In this document: one piece after another, positions 43,857-57,300 of the stretch | Numbering within the stretch: the stretch's first letter is position 1 | How the letters are laid out: the number at the start of each line of letters is the position of its first letter | Assembly: GCA_019096065.1 (NCBI GenBank) | Contig: JAGUCH010000009.1 | Span: forward strand, 1,684,001 to 1,748,000 | Origin: Paracyclopina nana | Lineage: Eukaryota > Arthropoda > Copepoda > Cyclopoida > Cyclopettidae | Reading direction: 5' to 3' | DNA length: 64,000 nucleotides | Position numbers and translations under genes: made by a program | Notes under the pieces: model-generated | What the model saw: the letters and a program-made list of their open reading frames with translations, nothing else | Database searches by the model: none | Told to the model about the DNA's origin: nothing

Positions 43857-46800
43857 ACCAAAGCTCCATCCAGCATATCGGTTGGAGACGTTGCCAGAGC
43901 CAGGAGAAAGCAGCCGAGGAGAGTGCTGAAAATTGAACGCTATTCAAACTGCATAATAAGAAAAACTGCCTGTGTTTTTGGCTCGACTCTGCATGATATG
44001 GAATATACATCTTTTCTTGTTAAGCTGGAAATCAAGTGTGCTCAGCCAAGCAGAAATAGCTTTGCAATGAGAAAATAATTCCTTATATCCCTTTGTCTGA
44101 AAAATGCTCTCTTATTAATGAATGATGCATGGAAATACAAGGGCATTTATCTAACTTTAGAGGCTGGGCCCAAGGCCTACTTCTACGTATTATGCTGCTA
44201 CACTTTCCAAAGTGAAAAAAGAAGGGAACCTCATGATATTCTATTTCTGCTGCGCAATCCACAGCTGAAATCCTCTGAGCCATAAGAGCACGACTGCATG
44301 ATGAAACGTACACCCATGCATGTTGGTGAGCTACGGTTACTACAAAAAGAGAAAGCCCATTATGGCTAATGGATGCCTTTTGTGCTTTTTCATTATTTGC
44401 CCTCTACCAAGCAATAATAATATTTCGAGCTCAGCTTGTAAAGATTCTCACTGTGGGCCCAACAAGAAAGCCCCATATCATTCAGCTGTGTCAAACATGT
44501 CACTAAGGCATGGCTGGACTTTACGGGTGGATGATTTACGAGATTTCACCTATATGCTGCTTTTAGTGCTTCTATTGCATCTGTTTTTATGTATTTTTAT
44601 CATCCCAGTCCTTGTGATCGAGGGCATTAAGCTGTGTTCTGTGTTTCTGTAGCAATCATGAAAGGAGATGTTGCATGGTCTAGCCTGTTCGATATTCAGA
44701 TCAAATATTGCTTTTTTAAAGCACTTCATCGAGTCTACTACATTTACTAAATCAATAGTACATTTTTGACAAATGATCTTGTGCTAAACTTTCCTTTTTT
44801 GCCTTTCATAATGCCCAATGAATGAAATTTCCAGAAGAAATGTAAAGTCCCACAGCAGCTTATAGCACACGAGCATTAAGGGCTGCAGATGCTTTCTCGA
44901 TAATGTAGTAGTCTTGCTGTATACGAGTACATTTTGGCACTATCTACCTTAGAAGACCCGTGCGTCCTTGCAGCCTTTTCAGTAAATGCAAATAATACAC
45001 TAGAATATGTGGTCAAGTCTATTAAAAGCCAGATGCCAAGGAAATTGATGATTGTTCCCATATCAACTCAAGATTAACCACACTTTACACACATTCTACA
45101 TATGTAGGAAGCCAATGAAGTTTACCTGATATTGAGTTTGCAAATAAAGTGCCAGCATCATCTTGACGGTCGTGAAATTGGCCAAAGTATTTGTAACTAA
45201 GTTCTTGGCGAAATTGGACGTCCAAAATATTGAGCCGAACGCATCTTAAGGTAGTCAGTCAACCACGAAATTGCGAGAATTCTTCATCATTAGATACTCC
45301 TACTGCTATAAAGGGCCCCTAAAAAAGTTTCCAGTCGATTGGGAGGGTCCCCATAGAGACAGAACTTTTTGATTGCCCCAATGTTAGTTTCCACGCAGAA
45401 AGCAGCTAGCATGCGTTTCCCAGAATTTTGATTCCTTTGCTCAGTAGTAGAATATTAGGCCATGGAGAAAAGCCTAATTTGGCCAGCAAGAAGCTAGAGA
45501 GGTGAAATTGGCAGAAAAATGTGATATGGCTTCTGCCCTGGCATAAAGCCAATACTTTCTTGGCACCAAAGTAAATCAATCGAAAATTGGATCGAAGCAT
45601 CAAAAGGGCCTCAACTTTTGCAGCAAAAAAAAACAGCAACAACACGCGGCCATATCCCTCTCAGTTCCTTCATCTGTGCAAAAAGCTTCTGAACAGCTCC
45701 TTCAGCGAAAATGTGCTATAAATAAAATAGTAGGACTTTTCTAGATTGATTCTCGATAGCTGAGACTTTTGGGCCTTTTTTGCGTAGACGAAAAATAAGA
45801 GAAGAAACACGCACTTCAATTTAAAAGAAAGCGCCTCTAGTTTGTGAAAGCCCCTTTTTCGACATAAGTTGTTCTTCTCGCACAAGTCTCTCGTTCGTGC
45901 ATACATATAGAGACAATGCAGTATAACTTTTTTCCCCTTTTTCTCGCGAAATTTTCCCACAAAATTCGCGTGTGTGTGGTTGATATATTCATGCTGTCAT
46001 TTTTATCCCCTTTTTGTGCGGCTCGTCATCGAACTTTTTTTCTTAGCAAACTGCTTTCACTTTTGCAACGTTATTGTTCTCTTCTACTTTTCTATCTTGT
46101 GAGGACTTCCATTTCTATTATTAAAAATTCTCAGTTGACCTTTAGTGGGATAAATGTCCCTAATGAAGCCTCTCAAAGTGTGAAAAGCTGGCAATTTCGT
46201 GTGTTGCTGTCTCCTGGTGGCTCACTCGTATATGTATTATGTTTTTGTGGCTGCACTTAAAAAAGTTGTTGCGCTCTGGCCGAAACGCGTTCAGGCACTG
46301 AGGCTGGCATGCATTCTCTGAGGCCCATCACAGAAAGAAGTGTGCTGCTGGTACATATGAAGAAGGAAGAAGAAGACCAAGTTGGTGCAGCAGAGCTTTC
46401 TGCAGACGCCGCGCTCCGAGGAGAGAAAACGTCGATGCTCACCAAGCTACTATACTTAGTAGCAGCACTAGTGTATTGTAGCACAGGGTGTCCCATTAAC
46501 GACGCACAAAATGAACCCGATAATTGGTGAAAAAGTGCGGTCAGACCGACTTGTAATGACCCATTTGGACACTGCACTCGAATTCTCATTTAGAAAGCCC
46601 TAGCTCCCGAAAACTGAAAAACTGATTTGAGAGAGCAGGCCAAACTTTCGTGGCTGGGCTTAATTTCTGTAATTTCATTAACGGCCAACCATCAAAAGCA
46701 GAATTTAAGGTCGTTGTAGCATAATTAACAAAGTTTCTTGGTGGTTGCCCCAAGCAGCTTCCCCTTCGAATTACAGCACAACTTAAGGCCTTAAATTAAC

Positions 46801-48779
46801 GACCACCAATTTTTGGCTTGGCACAGCGCTCATTGATATGCATCTGGCCTTTAGATTATTTTGCTTCAACCATGAGCAAGCAAAATATCTTAAATGCTAT
46901 AAGAGATCCCAAGTTTTTTCATGGATCCTTGGGGGGGCTCTAGAAAATGTTGATTGATGTGAAGGCTCTTTTGCTTTGTTAGACACTGAGCTTAAGCTTG
47001 TGAGGGACAAAAAGTAGTACATGAAGTGGTACGAGGCCTTAATTGCAAAAGCATTGCAGAGCACATGGGATTGCTTAAATGGGGAAATTACCAAGATGAA
47101 TGCTCTTGTGTGAATGAAGCTTTCTCTTTCTGCTGCAAAGTACTCCTCGTATTATATGCTATACAATAAATGTCGTTTAAGGCACTCTCATGAAAATGAT
47201 GAAATGTTTCTTTAATGTCCCTATACTCCACTCAAGATAAATGGACATCAGCACGATAGATCGCCTCGCCTTCAAAGGAAAACTAACGAAGTGTGACACG
47301 TGACTTTTAAGGCCTAGATGTAACGGTCATCTCGCTTCTTAGTGAAGCATTCATTTTTCTGATCAAGCCAAAATGGGCCTGGTTTTTGTTTTCTACAAGC
47401 ACAGCTCTCGCTCGCGCCCAACTTGGTATATTAGGAGCTGCTGCTGCAGCAAGAAAATGAATGCCCCAAGGGCCAAGCATGAAATGAGAAGCTGGAAATG
47501 GGCGGATCTTGGCAAACTCGCTTGACTTTTCAGGGCCTTTTCTTCCAAGCATCGACCTTGTTACGCTTCTTTATTGCCTTATATGCATAACATATAGCCT
47601 CAGTACAGCCTAACAAATCAACTTTAACTTAAGTCCAAAAGAAAGGATCTTTCGAAAAGATGCTGGCTATGCTATATCGGTGAATAGATGTAGCACCTCA
47701 AAAAGATTGATGCGTGCATGTTTCGAATACCAAGACGCGCGTGCATAAATCAATCATGCCATCAAAAGGCGCCAACGTACGTGTTGTATATATTGGTATA
47801 ACAAGAAAATAAGGGGTAATTCATCTATCATGCGCTCGCGCTGGATTTGTCAACATGCTGCTATTGCATGTCAAAAAATGCCTAGCTTATGTAAGCAGCC
47901 GTTGCATTAAAGTTTTCAAATTCATCATTTTCGTTCCAGTTGAATTCTGCAATTGATTTTGCTTGCAATTTTTCTTGTTCATAGCATCATGAAACAACTG
48001 AATTTATTTATATTTATATTGTGAGTTGGGAGCATTTTTGACAGCGCCAGCAAAATCATAACAATTTCATTTAAATTGTTAGTCATGACAATCTTTTTTG
48101 AATATAATAAAAATAGACTGAATTTTATCAATGTCAACTCTTCTTTACAAATTCATAAATTAATGAAATTAAGGAAAACACTTTAGAATTCAAATCAGAA
48201 CAAAACTGAATGCGAAGGCCCGCCCCCCACACTTAGCTATTTCTTTTGACGCTTGAAAATTACACCAGGATATCGACAATGCATTAAATTGTGTTCGAGG
48301 TAAACAAAGAAACAACGAAGAGAACCTGAAATCTCTTGGTTGCTAGCATGAGACTCTGACGAATACTGTTGATGCTTTGAAGCAAAATATGTTAACTTGC
48401 TGTTTGCAGCCTAATAAGAATCAAAATCAAATCAGGGGTCTAGTATCAAATCGCTTCGTAGGCCCGCCCCCAGCTTTCCATTAATGGTTGGCTTTGCCTT
48501 CTTTCGTTAGAACATGAAAATGAGGAAAATTGTGATGTCAGTGGTGGATCCCACAACATAGCCAGATAAGCTTAAGCAAAAGCAAGGTAACTTTGATTGC
48601 ATATTTCTCAGCAACTTCTCACCTGATTCGAACTAAAATTGGAGGGATTCATGAGAGCTACAAAATAATTGTTGTTGTCAAATTTAGTGCAAATCCGAGG
48701 CTTTTTCCCTTTGCTTAACCCTGCTTTGCTTTGCTTAAAACCAATCTTTTGATTGTGACCTCGGATTTGGACTGAATTA
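43857..48779. other. Intergenic spacer, gene-poor
   Basis: Nearly 5 kb without a supported gene. ORFs up to 110 codons (for example 44320-44652 and 46257-46589) show no domain or splice support. The TRIM-NHL promoter should be in the first part. Confidence 0.5.
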
Positions 48780-48953
48780 GGGGCGTTGTTCTCATATCGC
48801 ATTTTAGTTTAACCAAAACTGATACTGGTTAGACCAAACTGACTTTTGTCCGGACAAAAGTCAGCATTCTTGTTGCGTTTAGTTTAACCAGAATCAGCGT
48901 GGTTTAACTAAAATCAGTTTTGGTTAGACCAAACTGCGATATGAGAACGCCCT
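48780..48953. mobile_element. MITE, Harbinger-like, 174 bp
   Basis: Ends are inverted copies of GGGCGTTCTCATATCGCA, with a 2-base insertion in the left arm. TTA flanks both sides (48777-48779 and 48954-48956). The inside contains repeats of TTTAACCA/TGGTTAGACCAAACT words and a short palindrome (TTTTGTCCGGACAAAA). It has no ORF. It is a different family from the GGGCCTGTTCACCTGC elements. Confidence 0.85.
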
Positions 48954-49012
48954 TTATATCCCGTGCATGTGCCCCCAAATTCCTTACGATAATGCACGCC
49001 GAACGCCTTACC

Positions 49013-49395
49013 GAAAGGAGAAAAATTGTCTTATGACAAACACAAAAGTAAACTTCTGCTGATGCTTACACTTTGGAAAAAACGGGTCAATTTTAAGACT
49101 ATTGAAAAGTAAACACTCACAAAGCTTATTTCAATTTCAGTGCCAAAATGGTTTCTTCAGAATCAATATGTAAAAAACACAAATTCACATGAACCGACTC
49201 AAAAATTGCAGAGCTATTACATCTAAGATACAGCTGAAATAATCAAAGTTTTTTGAATTTTGCCCTAAATTTGTTAACTCGTTTCCTGGTTCAACTAGTT
49301 GAGAAGCCCTTCTTAAGTGGTTTGATACCAAAACTCCTTTGCCTTATGACAATTTTTTACTTTCCGAAAAACAACTTTGCACATGAACGGGATAT
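49013..49395. mobile_element. Dispersed repeat (MITE-like), about 380 bp, copy 2
   Basis: An inverted copy of 12256-12637, complete over the same length, some 36 kb away. Confidence 0.75.
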
Positions 49396-49608
49396 TAGGC
49401 AACTCTGATGAATCCTACCAATTTTGGTTCGAAAAGTTGCTGAGAAATTCGCAATCAAAGCTACTTTGCTTTTGCTTAAGCTTAGCTGCCTAATGTTGTG
49501 GGATCCACCTTTATCCACTTTTGGAGAGAAGCATGCAACTAGTTCAAGAGCATACAAAAATTCTTATTCTAATCCTCTCATCAGTGATAGAGCTTTCGTT
49601 GTAGGAAA

Positions 49609-50808
49609 ATGAACGCTATAGCATCAATATCATTGGTGGAAATGTCGACTTTTGGGTCTAGTCACACCTTAGGGGAGTTTCTGGTCGTTGTTGGTATTGT
49701 AGTTGTTAATGTAATTAGCACACTTTTCGTCAACAAAAAACTGTACAAATTCATGAAGCACAAAAAGGATAGAGGCATCAATTTGATGGTCAAGTCCTAT
49801 TTGGTAAAACTCTTTTTTAAAATTGCGTAGTTCCAATAATTTGCGTTGTTCTTATTTTTCAGGTCATTTCAGTGCCTCAAAATCTGGTTTTTTACTTCGG
49901 CCTTTTGCTCAACGCATTTGCCACTCCAATGACAAAGATAATTCCAGAAATTGGCTGCTACATCTTGAGCTTTCTGAGCATTTATTGTGCTGCAATCACT
50001 TTTTCCTCATCTTTTTTCATTGCTACATTTAGATTCTGCCTAATTGTCTGCTCTGAATTCTTGACGAAGAAGCAGATCACACTCAAAGTGAGCTTTAATT
50101 TATATAATCATAGAATATAAATGTAATATTTTTCTTATTAGAAGCTTGTTGGCTATTTGATCAGTCTTCAGCTGATCTTGCCAATATTCATCATTGCCCT
50201 CACACATTACCCACTCCACCCAGGAAATTCCAAGATTTTGATGGACTGGCTTGGACGATTTGAGCTCTACTATGAATTTGACTATTTCACTCCTGGTGGC
50301 CACAAAACTAGCTATTGCTCCCCAAGTTACCAATCTTACCTCTCAGTGATCCCATGTAGCTTAGGATTTATCCTTGAACTTGTGCTAAGCTCAAATTTGG
50401 TCGAGTTTTTTTTTAATTCTCAATGTTTGAATGCAATGAGAATCCAAACTGAGCATATGGCAAATAAGCTCTCTATTGGAGCATTGGAGCGACGCAAGAA
50501 GTACTCATTTTTTTATGGGCATTTTTTGTGTAGTAATTCAATTCAATTCTAGAGAGGATGGAATTGCGATGACGATTTCAATGTGGCAATGGGTCATCGA
50601 ACTGATTGGAATCACGCTCGTTTCAATTATTTGGGCCCTGTTTTTCGGGAAAAACTCATTCAACGATAAACTCTTTGGCTTAGCCATAGCCTTTTTGTAC
50701 TCATCAGTACTTCCCACCTTCTATTTGCTGGCAGACTCCAATTTCAGGATTTTGAAAGAGAAGCACGGCTACATCAAAGCCTATTTCCTGCATGTTTTTT
50801 GCTATTGA
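49609..50808 (+). CDS. Seven-transmembrane receptor-like protein, about 344 aa, four exons
   Basis: Exons 49609-49803, 49863-50087, 50142-50500 and 50553-50808 join in phase (0, 0, 2). Introns are 52 to 59 bases. About seven hydrophobic segments can be counted: residues 22-44, 64-85, 92-120, 143-165, 216-240, 272-292 and 298-320. A long second extracellular loop holds charged and aromatic residues (DWLGRFELYYEFDYFTPGGH) and one Cys. The C-terminal tail is short. I recognise no family and see no DRY or NPxxY motif; TM3 is followed by FRFCLIVCSEF. It is unrelated in sequence to the receptor at 28237. A lineage-specific chemoreceptor is a guess. Exon phase and small introns support a real gene. 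Confidence 0.65.
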
Positions 50809-53800
50809 TTAAGTGGCTATTTCATAGGACAACTCGCCAAAATAAATTGCAGGGAATAATAGAACCAATTTTGGTCGGAATTAGATATTTGCCTTGGTTG
50901 ATGATTGGACTTTATTGCTTACCTCTTTAAACGATTAAAGGCTCTGCTTCTATGAAACTATGAGCAAAATGCTTCGTCCACAGTGGCAAGGATCAGCTGA
51001 AACCGGCGGCAACAAGGGGCTTTCTATTATGCCATTGGATTGAAAGCTTTCGTCCAGAAAGGAAGATACTTTGCGTCATCATATTGCGCTAGAAGGGAAA
51101 GCAGGCCAATATATTCACACAGTTCAAAGGCCCGTGAAAATGTGTGTGAATTTTGTTCAAAGGCAACCTTATCTGGAGAGAAGTCGCACCTACTAGCATT
51201 TTTTTGCGTAATCTACAATTTCATGGCAATAAATAGTAGCCCTTTGATAAAGTGAGTGAGGCGATTAGCGTGCAAGTGTTTCCTTTAAGCTCGGAACATT
51301 TCAACGCGCAGTCACGCAACCTTTACTGCATGAACGAGCAAATTGAAAGCCTCCACTCTTTTTACGTAGCTTCTACTTCCACAGAGAATTATTATATCCC
51401 GCAGCGGTGTTTTAATCGAGCTGCGCGTAATTAAATGAAAACAGCTAAATATGTAGATTGCAGTGGAATATGTTGCACCATAGCATGGCAATTGCAATTC
51501 ATGGTTCAGCAGTTCTATTTGGTCTCTCTCTCGCAATGGAAATCGGCAAGACGAATGGACATCCGCTGCTGTCGATGATAGTAAAATGCACCACCATATC
51601 ATGTCTATGAAGAAAGATACTCTACACCTTGCCATGCCAATCCTCGACTAACGGAAGCAAATTTTCTTCTGCTCCAGATAATATGCTGAATATCTCGCGA
51701 GCTTCGCCTCTGATTGCGTAATGCGGTCAATTTTTGGCAACATCGTGGACGAAATGCGAAGGAAATATCCAGCGCATGGGTTGCACATCCCACATGCATA
51801 TTTTATCGAAATTTATTGATTGGCATGATTTAGCGCTCCCTTGGGACTGCATACATATAAGCAAGCTCATTTAGCAATCTCTCTCACTACTTGAGATGTG
51901 CAAGATTGTCGTGGTTGATTGATGACACCGTCACTGCGTTGTATACTACCACTCTGCAGCGAGCTTGCGTGCCTTGCATCATTGCGATTCGCTTTTTTTC
52001 CCTTCACCTCAAGAGCCCTGTGGTTCCTTGTAGAACTATGCTACACAAAAGCCGGCCGAGTAGACAAATGCACGGTCTTACTCCAATCCTGAGGAAAATT
52101 TCAAATAACTTTGCCATGTCCGCAAAAATGGAATATTTGTTGCTTTCTAATTTACTCAATATGCAATTCTGTTTTATGTGATTGGTTCGGTGTGAGATGC
52201 GAGCAGTCTGTAAAATATTGCGTAGTACAACGAAAAAAAAACCTTTACAAGTACACATATACTAAGGCGCGCGCGTGCATAAATTCATTTGTTTCCGGTT
52301 ATTCATAGCACAGCATTGCAATTGTGGCTGCGACCTCTGCTTTCTTTTGTCGCACCTGGTTGACACGCTCGCTTTTCTCAATATGTATGTACTCGAGCAC
52401 CAAAAAGATTAAATGAAATTATGTCCTTTATAAAGCCTCTTGCAAAAAGAAAAATTTTGTGGCTTTTTGCCAATATTTTCCGAAACGCGAGGGCCTGCTT
52501 TGCTAATAAATTGCGCTGCTCCGGGTGAACAAGGCAAGCTGTCAAGTCATAATTTTGCATCAAAGCACTTCGAACAAGCCAACTTGCATTGCAGGTGAAA
52601 TCTCTGGCTCCTCTTTTGATGTGTCAACTTTGGCAGTGACGAAAGTCACCGCAGCTCCGAATTAATTACGCGACATCCTCATGAAATTGAACGGGTTAAA
52701 TCCATCGTTTCTCCTCGCGTCAAGCCGTTAATCCGCAATTTGTTCTTCGATCGCAGAAGTAGTAAATTGCGCATCCTAAATTCGCGAGGTGTCTTAAAAG
52801 ATTCCCCGGGGTGGCTTTCGTATCGAAGGTAAAAAAGAGAAAGCAAGTGCGACCTCGCGGGTTTTCCTCAGCGATCCAAGCTCTCTTAGGATCCTTCAAA
52901 GCGCCATGAGAGCGAGCCTAGAACAAGCTTTTAGTCGACTTGTTGAGCACGACACGATCGTAACAGGAGCTGGAAGTAAAGAACTGAGTGCAATTTATAA
53001 CATGGAAAGCCAATTAGCTTCAAAGGATAGCAGCACGACCTCAAAAGCTGCTGATGGAGCAAATGAACGACGGTATGGAATTCAAATGCTAATTTCACAG
53101 TCGTTTCCTCCTCGCAGCTTTCAAAGCATATACATTTCCATAGATTCATCGTAAATCTCGTCGCAAATAAAAAGCCTGCTTCGTAACGTTTTGAGTCCAA
53201 CATCAAGTCTTAATTGTTGTGGCTTTCTAAATTCGAAAGCACTCATAGATGGTGGATACTTTAATTTGAACTCAATTGGGGAGGGAGCAAATTGGGACGA
53301 GTGGGGAAGAAGAAAAGTTTAAAGAGGTTGAAAATATGGGTAACGCTCAAGCGAAAAGTATCCATCGTTCATGCAGCCTTCAATGTGTTTGAACTAAGTT
53401 CATCATACGCTGAAGTACATCAAAGCCTCTCTGCTCCAAAATGAAAAGGGCAAGTTCCCTTTTATATATGGTGCGCAAAGCTGGATCAGACCCCTTTAGT
53501 ATAAAGCCACGAGTCAGCATTGTTGTGCATTTTGAGCTGATTGAAATATGTCCCTCCAATCCTTTTAGAGGATCAAGTATTCATCATTCTGACCTTTAGA
53601 ATTGATTCCGCGCGCTATGAATTTAGGTTGCGTGATTTCCGCTCGAAAACAAGTTCCGCCCAGTCATTCTCAGCCCGTTCCTAAAAGTAAACAAATAATG
53701 GCTAATTTGACGTTTTTTCAGGGCGGAAAAAGCCGTTGGTGCGTAGACTGAGTGCGTAACCTCGCGGCCTCAATTCGAGGCCGGCCACCCCCATCATCAC

Positions 53801-53858
53801 GACGGCCTTATTTTGCCAGGTTGTTGATCGAGCTCTGCATTTGTGTGCCTCTGCTGCC
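50809..53858. other. Intergenic spacer; promoter-proximal CpG-rich end
   Basis: No supported gene. Positions about 52630-53858 are richer in CpG than the rest and probably hold the promoter and 5' UTR of the next gene. TCACGCAACCT occurs at 51312-51322 and, reversed, at 53625-53635. Confidence 0.5.
53625..53635 (-). promoter_or_regulatory. TCACGCAACCT motif upstream of the 53859 gene
   Basis: An exact copy on the minus strand, 224 bases before the start codon, with GCGTAACCTCGCGG nearer the gene at about 53754. Confidence 0.3.
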
Positions 53859-54333
53859 ATGATCCCTGAGCCCAACTTGTGGGCAGACCTGCGCGAACGT
53901 GACCGCGGCCTCGACGAGGTCGAATACCCACCTCATCATCTCGAGGTCGCTGCGGGCAACACACGGACTTTAACCCTTCCTCGCAATAATGGCAGGGATC
54001 ATTTCCTCAAAGAGGAGCTCGAGCTCGAGCCCGGAAACAACTCAGCCGCAGTGACAGTGTCCTCGGCGGCCTCGATGAACAATGTGAGTGACGCAGAGGC
54101 CATGCGACAGCGCCAAAGATGGACTCGCAGATGGTACCTGCTTGTCATCGTGTTGCTCTACATTGGACTCTTGGCCAGCTTCAGCCTCAATGTGAGCCTC
54201 TTGCTGAGGAAGCCAAGCTCCTCCACTCAGTCGGCCTCTTCGAGGTCGACTCCATTAGAGGCCAGCAGCAAGACTGTGGCGGCCGCAGCAGGTCAGGATG
54301 GAAAGTTAACCATGCTTTCGGATTCACAGCTAG
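53859..54333 (+). CDS. First coding exon of a type II membrane protein (partial)
   Basis: The exon starts at the ATG at 53859 and ends at a good donor (CTAG/GTAAG at 54333, phase 1). It encodes 158 residues: an acidic, polar cytosolic part, a basic stretch (RQRQRWTRRW), one membrane segment (YLLVIVLLYIGLLASFSLNV, about residues 93-112) and a Ser/Thr/Ala-rich stalk. Basic residues before the membrane segment predict N-in, C-out topology. Such an N-terminus is used by membrane collagens, gliomedin/olfactomedin proteins and teneurin-like proteins; I cannot choose. No following exon was found in the remaining 9.7 kb, so the first intron probably runs beyond the window. Confidence 0.7.
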
Positions 54334-57300
54334 GTAAGATTGAGTTAAAACGATCAGCCAATTCCAAGCTTAAGCAAACTTCCGAGCAAAAACTCAAAGC
54401 TATAGAGATCCACGTTAAAATAATAGCAATAGCTGTGGGAAATGCATAGTGGCCCAAGGATCATGTGCAGTTCTAAGCTAGAAATTTCTGTGGTTTTTTT
54501 GAGTGAAATTGCAAAAATCGAGTCTAGACTTGGGAGCCGCATGGTCAATGCTTTATTTCGTGACTTTCAAGTCTTGGAAAAGTTGTAGTTGATTTTGGCA
54601 ACGACGACACGATTCTGAAAAACGTGAAATAATGCTGAAAAATATTAGTCCCGAAAAGGGGCCTTCTTCGCGGTCTTCTTTTGAGAAAGAGACTACAAGG
54701 CTCCTCCACAGAAGAAAGTATTTTTGTCGAGCGGAGCCAAGGGAAAACGTGGAATCCACCACCACACTGCTGCTACTCAGGAAATGTGAAAGCCGCTGGT
54801 TTCTTATTTTTCTTTTTCATTTCCCGATTGAATACAAAGTAGTTATAGAGAAGGATATTATTACTGATCACATATAATGCAGCAATAGCAAAAGCCATCA
54901 TTTTCCTAGCTTCTAATATAGCACTCCAAAAGCAGATATGGTCAAAATGAGAAATTTGATCCTAGCTCATTGATTGCAATTAAGGCTAATTATATGGCTA
55001 TTTAAGCATGCTAAAGATTCAAAACAAAAAAGCAGGATCTGGCCGCGCTTTCAAAATGTAAACAAATCCATCTAGCGGATTTTTTCCTGCCACATATGCT
55101 ATATAGCCATCAACAAAAGCTTGATTCACTCGTACTAAGACTGCATCATATCTTTGATATGTCTGCAAAAAAACCAAGAGTTGGTTTTTGCACTGACGAC
55201 ATTTTGACGTTGCTCATCTTCATCGAGCATGAAGAAGAAGATTGCTAAAGGAACTAGCGCAGAAATCGCATTATCTGAATATGAAGATGATCTTTGTCTT
55301 CTTCATCAATATGGAAAGCCATTTAGCTCTGGTACATATAATTGAGCCTTAAGATAAAGCTGTAGAGATCCCTTGCCATGACCTCCCTTGGGAGGTTGCT
55401 GGATCATCGGTGACAGCTTAACAAACACTCAACAATTTCCTCTCCACAACCAACTACAAAGAGCGTGGCTAAAAAGCCAATTTCTCGCTGTCGTTTTGCA
55501 ATTGTAGAATTATTGACTGCGACACGTACGAGTAGTGTAAATACATGATAGGCGTTTGGCAGACAAGTCATTTTTCACATATGAGACTTTTATGAGGCTC
55601 ACAGTTATTGATCTGCCTCTGTTGTTTGTAGTCTTATGCGCTGCAACACAATACGTTAATTGCTACCCTTTTCTTATCGCGGTCCAATTAAGGCTAGTGC
55701 AAAAAAACGTCCCTTGGGAGACGTTATTTTTTCGCGCGCGCAACTGATGCACAAAACAGTATATCTTTTATGGAGAGATTGATAAAAGCATCCCCTTGGG
55801 CTATATGCTATGTTCATGTGTAGTACGAGAAGCAATAATTGAATTGTGGCGACTTTGTCCTGAGGTTTGGTTGAACAACGAAAAAGCGGCCGAAGGCTAA
55901 AAATCCTCTTTTGAGTGTCTTTTGTCGAAGCCTTTTTCGCCACTTTGAAAGCCATATGTAGAGAAGAATGGAAGGCTCTCACGCACGCATGGAGAAAACC
56001 TTTTTGCAAAATCGTTACAAAAAACACCACATTTTGCTTCGATGATGATATGGCAAACTTTGCCATTAATTTGGCCTTTGAAGCCATGTGTAGCATCGAG
56101 GCCTTTTCATTGGCCACTTCCGCTGGTTCCATTCAAAGTCAGTGATTTTCTCTCTCTCGATCATTGCTTTTCTTATGTTTTCTCCTTGCCCACATAATCA
56201 TTGGAATGGATGCCAAGCAAAAAATCCAGGGGCATATAATGGAAGATTTCATTCAAGTGCAGCTGTGGTTTGCTTCACGTTGGATATTGCTAAGAGACCC
56301 TTTTTCTTTTCAACAAGCTTCTTATGACTTTTACGCCTCAACTTAGCTCCATTATTAGAAAGCATCTTGTAGGATTTTTTCTTTTAAAAATTGATCCCTT
56401 GAAATAGACCGAAATAGAGCTTGCTACTTATACCTTGTTTGGGCCGATTTTGAAAAGGCAAGTAGCCGAACGTAAGCCTCCATTTTGAATTTGGAAGGCC
56501 CTGAAGCAATACCTTGTTGGTTGGTGCCATAAGAGCCCTTTTTCCCACCAAACAACAAGTCGACTACTGCGGGCAAAATCCTTCGCGGATTCATTTTAAA
56601 GTAAACAAGCTGTTGGCGTGCGACAATTCAGTAATCTTTTCCTGCAAACACGAATTCCATTTAAGAGTGGAAAAGGCTGCTGACCCAAAAGTTGCCACCA
56701 GCAGAGAAATTTACTGCTTCAATGAAGATTAGAAAGCAATTTCGTCACCCATGCTTCGGTGGCCATGGTGGCCTCAGTTTTTCTTTACACTCTATAAATT
56801 AGCGCCTAATCCACTTAAAAGGGCTGCGCTGCGAGAGAGAAAACTGCGAGACACTTTTTGCCAAGCTGCTTTTCTTCACTTTGCAGCAAAAAGTCTTCAT
56901 TGAAAGGGAAGCTTAAATTGATAGGCTCGGATCGACCTTTCTCAGGCTAAAATCAGGTCTCTTTTTCCAAAGAAAATGGACGAGTCAATTTAAAATGTTC
57001 GTTTGGCAAAATCAAGCCAACTACATATTTTGGTCATTTTGGCTCCAATTTGCTCTTTTTGCAATATAATTGAAATCAGTATTGAGGCTTGAGAATAATT
57101 GTTTTGTAACGTAACGCGTCGGCAGATCCACAAGTGTGTGACTTTCTTGCTGCCACAACTTTTCTGTTCTTCTTACTAATGACATCAACAACGTGGCTAG
57201 AAGAGTGGTGCTACATTTGCCAAATTGTGTGTGAAGACGACCACTGCTGAAAGAAACTTCTGGTAATTTGGCCAACATGGTGGACTCTGAGAAAAGAATT

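Noticed and set aside
52906-53154. An 82-codon + strand ORF as an upstream exon of the 53859 gene
   Set aside because: No donor in phase with the downstream ATG exon, and no recognisable protein content.
55674-56132. A 152-codon minus-strand ORF
   Set aside because: Low-complexity Lys/Phe/Ala composition, no domain and no splice support.
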